Shown: positions 32,020 to 46,059, counted from the first letter of the stretch. The stretch is 64,000 bases of DNA from Solea solea (GCF_958295425.1 NC_081146.1:11640985-11704984), one strand, 5' to 3'. Numbers and translations: made by a program. Notes: generated by a model not told the origin, from the sequence alone.

Positions 32020-34181
32020 CAACAAAATGTTTATCACAGCGGCAGTGAAGATTTACATTAAGGCCACCCAGTGACCACTTCTACTTTATTGTTCGGACCT
32101 GTGGATTTGGCATTAAAGGAACTGAAAGAAAGGAATAGGGAAAAAGAAACTGTTCAAGGTTTTAACGTTTAACCTTTAATGTACAGCTGTGTTTTCCTCC
32201 TTGATGGTGATGTTTATCTCTTTTGATATCTTTTGTGCTTTGCCTCTTTGACTAAAGCTGTTGTTGTCATGAAGTATTCTGTTGTGGCAAAACAGTTTTC
32301 TGAGCTGCAAAATGGACTTGTCTATCCAGAAGAAGGCTTTGTTTCACCATTTCATTCAAACAGTGCAAGGACTGGATATAATTCGAGAGTTACAGCATCA
32401 TAAACGTGGAAGCATTTTCTTCTCTTTTAAGAGCTACATACAACAGCAGTTCGCTGTGGTTGTGGCATGACTTATCTATTATCTACCATACCATAAACTG
32501 CCTTATTCTCTGATGATAAGACTAATTTATTCAAATCGCTGAATAAGTCTTTGAAAGGTCGCCATTCTGTTGTAGAAACAAAAACAAAAAAAAAAATACA
32601 CAGGTTTTAACAAGAGACCTACTGCATTAAATCCACCTGGCAACTCCTCGACAGGATTGATGCAGTAACTGTACAGTTGTGCGATGTGTTTTATTTTGCC
32701 ATGATATTTTGTGCTGGATTACCATGTGTGCTACAGTATAGATGGACATTTCCATGGGCCACAGTGATGAGATTCCTGTGTCATCGCTGTCACAGTGCCA
32801 ATCCCACTGACTGACTAACTTGAACCCTCCCTTTTATTTTCTTTGTTCTATGACTTACTTCCTCATGACATACAGTGTATACTGCATCATCTAATGTTCT
32901 TGCTTGTCTGTATTTTCACACCCAGCAGAGAAAAATGAAAATGTATATATCTATATATACATATATCCATATATATATATAGTATATATGTATATATACA
33001 CACACTCGCACACTGAACGCACCCACATAGTCAGAAAGAAACTGTCGCCCATGGACCCTGAAGCTTGGTTGTCATTGATTCGATAGATCAAAAGATTCCA
33101 CTCTTTTCTAACTGTTGGCCTGGAGACCACTGGAACTGTTAATGCTTGAATCAGTGAAACATCCCCTGGAAAGACTGACACCCACGAAGCAATTTTGTTG
33201 TATTTCATTTAATCTTTTCTGCTCCAGAACTAAGACAACATCTTCCTTACACTCCATTATTACCCTTTAAAATGTGTTACGCCCTCCCCTGATCTCCTGA
33301 AACTCGGTAAAGTGCAGGTTTTCAAGGAAGTCAGTAAAGGTGTCACTCCAGGGTCTGCCCTAATAAACGTAGAGAGACACTCCCCGATGCTCACACAAGC
33401 GGCGAAATGGCAGCGAGGAGAACTGCTGCTCATTTGCGGCTCACAGTCTGGTTCGGCACCAGAATATGTGAGGAATTTCATACTATATCCACATTGGCCG
33501 GCTCCCACAGCTTCACTGACATGGCATCTTGTTTTTGATGATGAAGAATGAGGTAGCTACAGTGTAGTCCGTGAACTGAGTGCCTGGACACTTTTCCTCA
33601 AGGGTGAAAGGAACATGTACATACAGATGTATATTATGTTATGTGAATACTATATTGATATTATACTATATGTTTGACCAGAGTAAAGACATACAGTAAG
33701 TAACCGCTACATAACCACCAAGCTGAATGTGTTGTAAATGATCCATTTTGTGAGTTTATTGCCAGAACTTCTAACACCCAAGTACGAACTGAGTCTCCGA
33801 TTGTTAAACTGGTTCGTGAAAAGCATGTGTGAACCCATTGTCTGCTTTGTGCTTCATTTGGCTCATTTGAAAAGAAAAAAAAAGAAAAAAAAAATCCCTA
33901 TCATCGTAATTTATTTCAACCGTTGTGTTGTCCAGCCACCACGGCAGCTGTGTGAGCGCATTGTACATTTACCATTCCAAAGCTTTTTTATTGTGACGGC
34001 CCTGAGAGTGCTGATGATTTTACCTGTGTGTTTCTGTATAAACCCAACGGTACATGACTACTGTGTTTTTGACCATTGTATTTGTGGGGACAAAGGTGTG
34101 TATTAAAAATGAGACAAACAGAAAAGTTGGATATATTCTGGGGTTAGGCTGAGGTTTGTTCTGAAGATCAACAACAATAAA
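32020..34181 (+). other. ptpru: Probable ptpru 3' UTR
   Basis: Non-coding sequence after the stop with no splice or coding signal. Candidate polyadenylation signals: ATTAAA at 32112-32117 and 32625-32630, AATAAA at 33362-33367 and 34176-34181. Which is used cannot be told from sequence; the span given is the longest plausible one. A TA/CA simple repeat lies at 32944-33006. Confidence 0.5.
32944..33006. repeat. TA-rich simple repeat in probable 3' UTR
   Basis: Interrupted (TA)n ending in cacaca. It generates spurious Ile/Tyr-rich frames on both strands. Confidence 0.85.
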
Positions 34182-37100
34182 AGAGTAAGGGGGAAAAAGG
34201 AGATGTTTTGTTATCATTGGTTGTAAAAAAAAAAAAGTGTAAAAATGCATACACAGCCAAAAACATTCTGTGGTTTTATGACTGGTTTGTTTGCAGAGGT
34301 AGGAAATGTAAGCTGGAAATGGACTTCCTGTATCTAAACTTCTGACACTATTGTGGTTTCTCATATGGATGTGATCTAGTTCCATTTGCCTTTGAACTGC
34401 ATCAGCTATTTGATCTCTCCACCTTTTTTCCCATTTATCCTCATTCCTTTCACTTTTCCCCTCTACCAATTTTTCCATCCTTCCTCTTACTCACATCCTT
34501 CTGTCTTCCGCCCCCACCCTCGACTACACCTCTATTACTTTCTCTTCTCCTTCTCTATCTCGCTTTGTGACTCTGCCAAGAGTAAGGTGACTCCAGACCA
34601 CAGACTTCCTCACTCGCCCGAGGCTATGTTGAATAATGCAGCAGTCCTGCAAACTGATCCAGTATTTAGCAGAGGGACACGCCAGATTAATTAGAGGACA
34701 AGACCCCCTACTGTTGGGTTGAGGACAATGTGGGCCGTATGGATTCCCCTTTAGGTTTTAAAGAGATTGATTAAGCCTCAAAAACAAACTGCCAGATGCG
34801 GTGAAATAGTGTGATGGTAAATGCAAATGCTCTTCAGCTGAGATTTTTTTCATCTGTCATGTCACGAGAAGGAGCAGGAATGCATTATAAGTTTAATGTG
34901 ACACAGATAAGGAGCTTTTTCCACAGCACCAGGTCATTTACACTACCCCATTTAATATCTGCAAGATATCTCAATTTCCTTTTTCCACTTTCAGAAAGTC
35001 ATTACAACATGAAATCTTCTGTGGCAGGTCAATCCATTTAGGTTTAGGTCATTAAGGTAGCAAGAACAGATTCAGAAACAGGTAAAGGTGCCACTGGAAC
35101 GCCACCTATTGCCTATTACACGGTGCCGTGGCGTTGTGGGTATGTGTAATTATTCTCATTTAACAAGGATGAAAAAATGCATATATATATATTCCATTAG
35201 AATACCAACAAACACAATAATGACTTAACAGCAGGCTAAATAGGCTGCTACCACCTTCACTTCGATGCTGGTGCCCTTTATGACATTTATTTTAATGTTT
35301 AATTATTTAGCTTAAAGAAATTAGATTTTTAGCTTTGTATTACTAGAATAGGGGTAGTTTTTTTGAAAAACATGTGCTTCCCAACCTCAGTTTCCAATGA
35401 GTTGAGAAATATCTTCATTCATTATATGCCACGGCACAGTTCACAGATAATTGAGGTTCATCTTTGGTCACCGTCATTCTTTGAGTGACCAATAAGTGGC
35501 TATTAGAGAGGAAAATAATCAAGTTGGTTTGTGTTTTGGGACACTGCCACCCAATCATAGCTCTTCCCTGTTCTGCTCTCTGTATTTTCATCCCAGCAAC
35601 CAAACTCTGATAGAATTAGTGCACAGAGACTGTCTTTGCTCCTAATCAGTAAAAGAGTGCTTCTAATGGAGGACAATCACTTTAAGATTACCTTCTGCAG
35701 GGTTCGGGTCATGGGGAACTTTGTTTCCTCATTGTGGAAACAGCACAAAGACATTCACCATAATCATCTCAGTTTTGGTTCTTCTCAAGTGATTTCTTTT
35801 ACAATTCAAGACACAAAAGCACAGCCGATCTTAATAAGACTATTGTTATTGTTGCTATTGTAATGGAGTCGGTGCATAACCATGACCCATTATTTCCCAC
35901 AGTAGATCTTACAAGGACTGTGATATTGTATGCACTTTTAAAAGCTTGCCCTTACTGTGGAGTTCTGTTGAGTTGACACCTCCATGGCCAATTGAGACTT
36001 CCTAACAAAAGCATGAAATACAGAAGGCTTTCTGTAACTTAAGCTGAGTTAAGCTGATGTGCTTAACCCACAGCTTCTCTTTTTTTTGCGTCTCATTATT
36101 TATTGTGGCTGCACAAGCTTTTTATCCAGGTTTATTCATATTTGCAGATTTAACATAAGAAAACGGACTGTAAGCCTGCACATGCATGAGCAACGGCAAA
36201 CAATAGCAACACTTTTCATTTGCCAATTTATGCTCGATTCATCTGATATAAGGGTGGGCATGTGATTGGATGTGTTGTGCCAATGGTATTTTGAGCACAT
36301 TATCTGCTACCACTGTTTTATCAGATCTCAGACCTCTAAGAATGCTCTCTTGGTGATAACAGAGTAGATTAGCAGTCAGGGTGAGGGGAGGTCTATATCA
36401 GACAAAGAGATTTAGCCCAATATTCGGAACATATAGGCCAACACAGGGCAGTCAGAAACCCTACAGGTAATTGGAACCTTATCGTTTAATTTGGATGGTA
36501 TAACAACTGCCATGTACAAGATAACGTATCACTATAGGCCAACTGGGCTTTCACTTTTCTCTCCAGGTTTCCTGTCTTATATTCCCTTCACTGACAGGCG
36601 CGATAGATGTCAGCCTCTCCCTCAGTCTCCCTGGTGAGTGTCACGCCAGATACAGTCTCATGTGGTGTTGCTGTAAAACAGTTAGTGAGGTCCGAAAGCT
36701 TGCTGTGTCAGTTTCTAAGAAGGAGAATAGTATATCGCTCCACTAGTACATGATTGCCAAGCATTTTCACCTCATTTTTATTCACAAAATAAGATAAATA
36801 TGATTGTATTATAGTACCTTGGTGTAAATTTAAATTAAATCTTACAACCCAGTACTTCTGGGTTGTGAAGCTCAGAGTTATGTGCAGCTGAAAGGCTTAA
36901 TCAGCCTTGTTTGAACTCAATTGACTATGTTTGAATGTAACATTTGTCATCCATCTATTCAGTGATTTGTTATATATAATTGGGATCACCATTCATTACT
37001 GCTACAGTTTATATTACCCGTCCATTTTTGGGTCTTGGAAAAATGATTTCAAATGCCAAAGATTGTCTTTGAGCTACTTTTTTTTACGTATCTCTCTGCC

Positions 37101-39640
37101 CCATCTTTCATGCACTTGCAGGGAAATTTAACAAATGCTTTGAAGGTGTTTTATTGGGACATTTAGACATTTAGATGGTATATTTTCAAATAGGTTATTA
37201 AACTATCTGTCTATGTACGAGAACCCTTGGTTGGGAGCCATTGCTCTAAAAAAGTGTCCTCATTGCAACTACAGAGCCATGAAATAGGCTGTAAAGCGGC
37301 TGAATGTTTTACTTTTAGCAGAATGTTATGCTCCCAAGCAAAGTGGTGTATTTTACTAAATGCTAAATGTTTCTTCTTTCATGCCAAATGCTTTTCTAAT
37401 AGACACAGATAAAATTCAATATTCTCTGGGAGAATAATATCACAAACGTGCTTGTGTATGACCTTGCCCAGGCCTCAGTCAATAAGTGGAAAGAGAAGAT
37501 GCATATCCTTTAACGTGGTATTATTGGACGCTTTCGTATCATATCTTAAGAGCAATACAGATTTGTAAATAGCTTTTCTCTGAGGAGAAATTCTTCTCTT
37601 TATAGGTTTTTCCCCTATAAATTACATAGTGACAGGGAAGTATGAATACAGTACAGTATAAACACACACACGTCATCTTGTCTTAACAACCTCTGTTGGA
37701 TGGTGATGCAGACAAGACAGGTGGCTGCGCTCAGCAGAGCGAGGACAGAGAGGAGATGGCCAGATGGCACGCTCCACCATGTTTCCTCACTGGTTCCATT
37801 GCCACAGTTGATCTAACTGCAGCCCTTATCTTGCCAGCGTGTTCTCGGTCCACTTAAAGTCATGGATCACATGAGCAAGGAGAAGGGAGAGAGCTCCTGA
37901 TGGTTCCAGCCCAGATCACCCAGGTAAACGAGGAGCTGGACACCAGAGTAACCGAGCCGTCTCCTTCCCGTTTATGAGACTCACCTTTTGCTTCAACAAA
38001 TCCTTCACTTGTTTGCTTCCACACGAACACAGCCACCTTGAACTTAGTAAATACTCTTGTATTTTAAGACATGTATCAATATGTGGCCTTTAATTAAACA
38101 TGTTAATCAAGCCGGTGGACAGAGAAATAATGGTTGGGATATAATGATCAATATGAAACACACAGCAAACAGAAGAAAAAATAAATGTGGTTCAAAATCA
38201 TGAAGGTTCTGCAAACCAGATAGCTGGCACACCCTCTCTAGAGAACAGTCCAATCTCAGGGGTGGCAGAGGATGAAGTTATTTTGCCCCAAGGATAATCT
38301 CTCGTTGTTTTAGTGCACATATAGGGATGTTGAGCCTTGAGGGTTCTGAGGGAGCTGCTTGTAAATGATCTTATGTCAACATGAGCCATTTCTAGGTTGT
38401 TGCAATAAAGCATCTCCGGGATGCCATAAGTTTGAGAGATGGGCTTATCAAAAGGCCAGCCCTTTGAGGGACTGGCTTAACAACTGGATTTATCCTTCAG
38501 TTTATTTAGAGCAGAAAAATAGGGCCACAAATGACAACAAACATCAATCATCATCACAATTGTGATCCTCGACAAACTTCAACAAGTCTTCTTTATTTTA
38601 TCTAAAGTTAGTATCAGCCATTGCCAATATGTTTCGAATAAATAGAATTCAAGAATGTTTTTGTGCGAATTATTCAGTTGCACAACAGCTATTGGTGGCA
38701 GATATCTAGTGTCTATGGAAGTAGAAAATAAACTGACTTTTAAAGCTTGCTCTTTTAACTCACATCTGATAAAATGGATAATTGCATGATCACGGTAGAA
38801 TTTGATTACAGTTGGTATTTGGTTTTGCATTTGATTGCTTTCTCATGTTGCCTTTTGGGATTTTTGAACCATTAACTCATTCTAATTCCAGTGAAACCTG
38901 TTGTTATACTGTAAAGCACTCAAACAAGGCAAAAGCTTTCAGTTTCCTCGCTCTCTCTCTCTTCTTAATTGCCTCCAGTCTCTCCATCTTTTTTTTTTTT
39001 CTTCCCTTTTCACCTCCAGCTCTTGTTGAAATAGATGAGAGGACAGTTGTGCAACTGATAGTTGAACATTGACCTCAGGGAGAACAACAGTTGTCCTTCC
39101 TCTTCCCCCTCATCTCTCTTTCTTTCTTTCACACCAGGCAGCCCAGGCTGCAGGATGTTGTAACCCCAGTCCCCCTCCCCCGTCATCCATGGAGCCCTGC
39201 ATCTTCTGGTTCAAGCAGCCCCGTAGCTGCAATGCTATCTTCCCTCTAGTTGAGGCGAAAACGTCTCACAACACTGCTCTTTTGTAGGATTTTGTATTTC
39301 ACACTATGTGCTTCGAGTCGTATTTGATGTCATTTCATTTCACATCTCAGCCTGTGGAAGGTAGGCACACTACTGTGAACCTGAAATCTCTCTTGTGTTT
39401 TTTAAAGAAAGACTCATTATCCTCAGTTTACATTCATCTGGGAGGGGAGACAGGAAACAAAGAAAAAACAGTATTTAAATGGTCTTTGTGTTTTTGGCTA
39501 ATTTGTAAAGATGAAATACATCTTGCCCTGGGTGAACTGAATCAAATTACCTGAATATTTAATATGTGTTAAAAGTTAAGTAGTGCTTTAATATTAGCAG
39601 ATATGAGATGCTTCTGTTATATTTTTCCTTGTCTTAAAAC
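34182..39640. other. Intergenic, no gene recognised
   Basis: A pyrimidine-rich run (34410-34560) and a single copy of a dispersed repeat (35329-35412). The open frames are short and unsupported. Some stretches might be conserved non-coding elements, but this needs alignment. Confidence 0.5.
35329..35412 (+). repeat. Dispersed repeat, copy 1 (pair with 42703-42785)
   Basis: Starts ttagctttgtattactagaa and includes tgcttcccaacctcagtttc; matches 42703-42785 in the same orientation at roughly 90 percent by eye. The same text recurs, to my recollection, in many fish genomes; class unknown. Confidence 0.7.
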
Positions 39641-40420
39641 CATGGAGACTGAGTTTCCTCTTTACGGACAAAATCCACACAAATTTCATGAATTACTGTT
39701 TATTTGTACAATACTTTATTTTCTGAACCTTGTAATGAGTTGTGATTAACAGTTAATACATATAACCTTACACGATGCTTAACAAAAATAAGTATATATA
39801 GCATAAACATAGGTCCATATAAAAGTTACAACAGTTCTATTTTGTTTTCACATATGAAATTTCCATTTTCAAAAAATGTTTTGTAAAATTCATGTATACA
39901 ATGTTTATTTACACTAATTGTGAACCACTTTCTGTTAAGTGCATGTTAAGGATTTATTATTAAAGATGTATTCATTAAAAAATTAATTAACAATCAAAAA
40001 ATTTAATTAACATCTAAAGTGGGACATTGTTCCCACTTTAGATGTCGTTGCTGCAAATAAGGTGTTCATGAGTGCATAATTAACCTTAAGAAGGCATTAT
40101 TAACCTCTTCTTGTCCTTTTACACACACTGACCATTTTATTAACACTTAGCAGTTATACATAAATATCTTACAAGCCAATAAGAAATGTGTCTTGGATTG
40201 TTAGGTCATATTAACAGTATTTAAATAGCTTCTTAATGTTTAAGACAGGGATATAATATGTTTACACATTTAAAAAAAAAAAGAACCTATAAGTGTCTAA
40301 AAAGAATAATGAATGTGTTAATTATGCTTTTATTATGATTTTCTTATGTTTTTAAGCATCTTATTAGTTATAAGGTCTTATCATTAGAGTATTACAGTAA
40401 TTGCAGCTAATTTTAAGGAC
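39641..40420. repeat. AT-rich repeat-like block with a perfect hairpin
   Basis: Dense in ttaatt, ttaaca and attaac motifs, with two poly-A runs (40272-40282, 40425-40432). The style resembles fish non-autonomous DNA-transposon sequence flanked by TTAA. The inverted repeat at 40010-40045 lies inside it. Boundaries are approximate. Confidence 0.4.
40010..40045. repeat. Perfect 15-bp inverted repeat with 6-nt loop
   Basis: acatctaaagtggga (40010-40024), loop cattgt (40025-40030), tcccactttagatgt (40031-40045). The arms are exactly complementary. A taattaa precedes it. It looks like two transposon ends meeting head to head, or the terminus of a fold-back element. Confidence 0.85.
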
Positions 40421-42702
40421 CTTAAAAAAAAAGAAAAAGAAAGTGCAACTGAAATATTGCAAGTCAGTTCTTCCCAATCATCCCTTACACCTGCAAGATA
40501 CACTGGCTTAACAATATTTCCAGTCCATCTGTCTTACTCTACCACAATGAGACTGACTGACATGGTCTACAAATTGGTCTCTGGGCTGAAAAGTCTTCCC
40601 TCTTGCGTCGACAGCACAACTGTTGGGGTCGTGTTCTGGTCTTTCACAACCTTCAAACCTAATTAGAGCGAGGGAAAGAGATATTCCTCTTTATCTCTGT
40701 GGCTTTTTCATTTAATACTGTGCCTGGACCAGAGAGCACTGGGAATTATGCTGTCATGTCATGTAGATCGAGCCCTCTCATCTATACGCATGCAGATCTG
40801 AACTCTTTAATATTTCATTCCACAGGTCGGGCTGTTTGTCCTTACCAGAAGAATACCTCCTTGCAAAAAAGTCTTTGGAGACTGCTGTCAGGCAGTGTAA
40901 CAACAGAATTATTCATGGCTCTGTTTTCCCTATATTTGGCTGTCTCATTTGGATTTTTTTCTTTGCAGCATTTTATCAATTTCACTCTTGCTCCTGCAAT
41001 TTCCCTTTCTGCCCTCGTCTGCTTTTAGCGCCTTCTCGCCTTTCTCTCTTTCCATCTGCATGTGTTTCCCTTTTCGTAAGCTTTCTCTTCCTCATTCCCG
41101 CTGCCTTAAAAAAGCACACTGCATCGTTTGGGATGCAGCCACCCAGAACACCACCTATGTGAACTTATGGCTTCAGGCAGAAGATACAGGGCAATTAAAA
41201 CAAAGACAAATACATTGAAAAAAATTTTTACTTCAAAGCCAAGGTAATTGCACTTAATAACAACAGGTGATCAGAATATATCCATTCAAAGGATTGTGCA
41301 ATGTGTTTGTTTATTGTTGTGTCCATTGGTCATGTATAAGTTATGCAATTGCAGTCATGGAGTTGCATTTAACCCTTTAACACCTAAGCCTCAAAATGTC
41401 TGTTTGGATTTTTTTTGCTTATTTTAACCATAAATGGGCAAGAACATTTCCTGCATACTTTTCCCCATTTTTCCAGAATAACTCTCAAGATCTGGCTGGC
41501 AGTTGTTTACAATTTACTGCATGTTAAAGTAGTGTATTAACAATTTAAAATGAAGAAAAACAAAAACGTTTTATTTAGGAAAAAACATGAACACCAGATT
41601 TTGCCTGTTAAATTTTAAATTTGAACAGTATAAAACATATTTAAAATAACATTTGTTTGAGTTTTTGTCTCAATGTTCAAAAACCAGGCCAATAAATGGA
41701 AACTATGTACAGGCGTTTTTTTTCAACTCTCTCCTCTCTGGTGACAAAGACACTGATTCTCCAGCTTCCTGCAAAAGCGCGACGGAAATTACCGTTATAA
41801 CCACATGTTGGCTTTATCCGAAACCGTTGGAATTAATTCAATAGTGTAATTACAGTAATGCTGAGTACGCCATACGCTCTGTGTTGGGGGTTTTGCTGTA
41901 CAATGACAATAAGTACTCCATCATACCTCTTACTTGAATTTTCCTTTTTAGCCCTTTTGTCCTTTCTTCTTCTTTTGTAGAATCTCTCCTGCCCCCTGTC
42001 AGGTAAGAAGACTGCTGAATATGGGAGTCTCTGACAGCTGCCGGGGATTGTGCAGAGCAGAGCTCTTGCCTGCCCTCTTGTCAGCTGTCTGCTGTCTGTG
42101 CTGTGTGACCGGGGTGACGGGGTCATGACATCCTTTGTGGAGAGACATGTTTTTGATGTTGTTCTGTCAGTCAGGGTGGAGGGAGCAACAGTTCTGGGGT
42201 GGGCGGTTGGGGACACCTTCACACTACATACTATTACAAGCAGCCTGCTCTGCGTCTATCACATTAGACTTCAGCAGCAATACAGAGCACCGCAATGTAC
42301 AATCAACAACATGGCACAAATGTGTTTTGCTTTTGAGAGTACTTTATTTGTACTGTGTTATCGCTGCGATTTTAAGAGCTGCTGCTTCACATTTCACTTT
42401 GACTGTAGAGCGAGTGAAGAGGGAGGTGTAGAGGGTGGAAAACAAAGTTTACTCACAAAAACAGACAAGGAAAGTCACACTCACCCAGGTGTGAACAACA
42501 ATTAGATTTTGGCTCGACGCTTTCGTGCTGTTGTTTTCTAAGACTGACTTCCCTGATGCATGGTAAACTTCCTAACCCCACGTTTGATGGTAATCTGCTG
42601 GAATTAGCAGAAAAACAGATGAAGCACTGAGACATGATGTATGACATGAGAAATTGAGAAATGAAATTCATGCTAATTAAGGAATACTTTGCCGATTTGC
42701 AT

Positions 42703-42785
42703 TTAGCTTTGTATTACTAGAATAGGGGTAGTATTTGTGAAAAGTTGTGCTTCCCAACCTCAGTTTCCCCTGAGTTGAGAAATAT
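42703..42785 (+). repeat. Dispersed repeat, copy 2
   Basis: Near-identical to 35329-35412. Upstream flank ggaatactttgccgatttgc looks like an extension of the same repeat that is not present in copy 1. Confidence 0.7.
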
Positions 42786-44221
42786 ACCCACCAGTGACAC
42801 TTGGTCCTGTGTTAGCGTAACTGTTACAGCCCCACTCACCATGCAGAAAAAACGTTTCGACAACAGAAGAAGTAATCACCAAGGACAGTCATCCGAGCCT
42901 CGACCAGGTGACCCTCGAACTGGCTGACACCCCAACTCCCCTGCCCGCCTGGTCCTTTCAGCTGTGAGCCACTCAAACCAGACGTGTCATAGGGAGCTGT
43001 AGCATTGTTCTCTTCTTCCTTGGTAGGAATGCGTCCTACTCCGTCGCCACCTGTAGAAAGTATACCACGGGCTTAACAGTCCTGTGTCGTCCAAACAGCA
43101 TTAGAGAGGAAGAATCAGTCTGCGTATGTATTTAATGCCCTCTGATGTTAACGTCAGTTTAAATTCTGCTTTTGTCAATGGACTGTAATAGTCCTGTAAT
43201 GGGGCCTCTTCATACGCAGATTGAATGCACACAGACAGATGGGGAGGATTCACACTACACAAACACATCTGATCTTGCTAGACAACAGAGGCAGAGGCAC
43301 GGGATAATGCTCCCGCATGTCTCACACGTGGCTGCCTGTCCACAGCTTCAGTGTGGGCAAACTGAGTTCAGCCTTTGTCAGTTGAGAGGGTGAAAGTCTC
43401 TGACACGTTCAGTGATTGGACTGGCTGGGGCTTTGGATGCTGATTGGTTGCTTCAAACTGCTTTTACCTTGTCAAAGATGTCAACAACATCGGGGACGAG
43501 TTGTGCGAAATTGCAAGTTCACAATACATGGAGAGATTGAGTGATGAACAGAAAAAGCCAAGTTGAACAAAAAAACTGGCTTTTTGAGGACAAGGTTCTC
43601 AGACTGAAAATGGCTCATCTGCTCACAGACATGCACCATTAGAGTGAAACAACAGGGGTTCTCATCTAATTTGAGATTTTTTTTTTTCTTAACTCCCAGA
43701 TTTATGGCCATTAAGAAAAAATGTAAATGAGATTAATCTGTGGGTTTTCAGTTAATGTGTATGTTTTTCATCATAGTGTCACTCCCTTGTGGCTCATTGT
43801 GGTGGTGTTTCTTCATTATGTCTATAATGATGTAAATAGCAATGACTATAGTTCAGACATTACTGGGTTAGAGTAAATGAGAATGGAAACAATTTATTTC
43901 CACCTAACAAAGGTTACACTGAATATACCAAGTATATAATAATCATGGAAAATGAAATGAAATCCTTCTTGCTAGGCGAGATTGTGGCGTGCCCTCATAT
44001 TACCCCCCCACACCTCAGATGAGCCTGCAGAGCTTTCTGAAAAGACAACTTTATTCTGACTGTTCTCTTTCAACATTTGTTTGGTATCTCACTCCCTCAC
44101 TTATGTTTCAGAGAACTAGGGATAATGCTGTTAAGTCAGTTGTGATGTGAAACACGACAGTCTGTGTCTCCACAGACATGAAAACAAAACACTGCTATAC
44201 TGAGAGAAACAGGTGGAGCTC

Positions 44222-44470
44222 ACTCACTCACTCACTGACTCACTGACTCACTCACTCATCTTCTACCGCTTTATCCTCCACATGAGGACATGGCATGGGG
44301 CGAAAGGTGGGGTACACCCCGGACAGGTCACCAGTCCATCACACGGACACATAGAGACAAACAACCATCCATTCTCACACTCACACCGCATGTTTTGGAC
44401 TGTGGGAGGAAACCCCCCCCCCCCCCCCACACACACACACACACGAGGAGAGCATGTAAACGTCATGCAA
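44222..44470 (-). mobile_element. SINE family A fragment, minus strand
   Basis: Reads as the reverse complement of the element at 26804-27153: (tcac)n tail, cttctaccgctttatcctcc, ggggtacaccccggacaggt, cagtccatcacacgg, then gttttggactgtgggagga. The middle of the element is shortened, and a C16-(AC)n simple repeat (44413-44444) has grown inside it where the consensus has a C/A-rich stretch. Confidence 0.8.
44413..44444. repeat. C16 run followed by (AC)8
   Basis: Homopolymer C followed by an AC dinucleotide tract inside the SINE fragment. Confidence 0.95.
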
Positions 44471-45214
44471 GAGTTTAGGCTGAAACTTCCAATGGTCACT
44501 TCTGTGTCACAATATGCCAACATATTTGGATATTATTTGTTAAAATACAAAGGTTGATTTGTGGAAATTGCATTCAAAAATGTACAATTTCTCAGCTTGA
44601 GTGCACAAACTGTGTGCCTCGTTTATTGAAACAGCAAGGACGAATAAAATACAAGATGAGGACGTACAGTAACCAACCAACCAGCACAGGGCTCTACGTC
44701 ATCACAAACATAGTTACTAAAAGGGACCATGATCCCGGAACAGTCCTTCCTACATGCATAACACAATAGGAAATAATCGCATGACATAAGTGTATAGAAC
44801 TACAAAGTGCAAGGGTGAATTATGTAAGTCCATTCACTACAAATTTGTCATAACGCATCCCTTAATATAATGGCTGCAATTTAGACTCTAACACCTTTAA
44901 TGTAGGTTATCCAGAGAGATGCCACTGCAGCCCCATTCATCAGTAATACTGTTCAGACTGAGACTAGATTAGAAATGATGGAAAAAAACTGCAAATCACT
45001 CCCAACAACCACTGTGAGGCAAACACAGTACATTTAATGGTAAATGGTGGAAAGAGTTGCTTTTGTATAGGATGCACCTAAAATGCATGTCTCATGCTGG
45101 CAGTGTGGCTGCCCTTATCTGTGAACACGGGTTCCCAAATGGAAAGCAACACGTTTAACAAAGCAGATGAGCTGCTCACACATTCATTGTGGCTCAACAC
45201 TTGCTGCTGCAATG

Positions 45215-45345
45215 ATTTGTGGGATGGATCCAGAAGGTGGCAGTAATGCAGTTGTTTGCTTCTTGTCAGTGCCTAGAAAGAGAAGAAGAAGAAGAAGTAA
45301 AAGAGGAAGTGGAAGAAGAAGAAGAAGAGGAGGAAAAGGAAGGTG
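45215..45345 (+). mobile_element. Possible LINE/SINE terminal fragment with (GAA)n/(GGA)n tract
   Basis: gtgggatggatccagaaggt and ggcagtaatgcagttgtttg precede about 60 bp of almost pure purine (45278-45342). A ggtggc(g/a)gtaatgca phrase followed by gccaac-like text and (GAA)n recurs as a retroposon end in fish genomes by my recollection. It produces an Arg-rich artefactual frame. Confidence 0.45.
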
Positions 45346-46059
45346 CAGTTGTCCCAATGCTCAAGAAGCTGAGTTTTAACAGGAAGTAGTGATGTTGAGG
45401 ACTGAATCTGCATTACAGTGACAAAAGCAAAGGTAACATATGGTTTCTGTTCATTGCTGTTTGAAGTGCATTTGTTTTTGCTTTTCTTTGGCTGCTGCTT
45501 GTTGAGTATTTGGTTGTAGAAAACAGGTAACTACACAGCTGAACTGAATCTGGGCTTTCATGTGGCATAAGAGTCTGTGTGTTGGCCAAAGTGGTTGTGG
45601 TCCCCTGGTTTGTGCACCCTTTTTTTGCACACATGTTTGTCTTTATGATTTGCCCATTTAGCTGCTTGGCTTGGGAGTTGTGTTGTATTTATGTGAAAAT
45701 GGCTTTTCTAATGAAATTGTATTTTTATAAATATTGCATTACCAATATAACAAGGATTCAATATAGATAATTTTATGAATTTTCAAAAAGGAACATAAAT
45801 CAGTTTTAGTTTTGTGACATTTATCACAATAGTAATCGATACTGACTTTTTAAATCATTATAATCCATATGGCCATGTTGCCATCCAACTTAGATATTGA
45901 CAACAGAACTGCTCATTGACCTTCTCTGGGGCTAAAGTATAAATCACGTACCACACTTTCATCATTTATCCCAGAGTGAAGCACTTACTTCTTCCTAATT
46001 TTCCATCCTGGTGCTCTGTAACACCTCCCTAATTAATTGTGCAACTTGACAACAACAGC

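Noticed and set aside
41833..42505. Overlapping 129- and 151-codon frames on opposite strands
   Set aside because: Neither resembles a known protein; overlapping antisense frames of this size occur by chance.
44222..44260. Possible CRISPR or satellite array in the (tcac)n stretch
   Set aside because: It is the expanded tail repeat of a minus-strand SINE; there are no spacers.
45167..45379. Arg-rich basic frame
   Set aside because: Generated by the (GAA/GGA)n tract.
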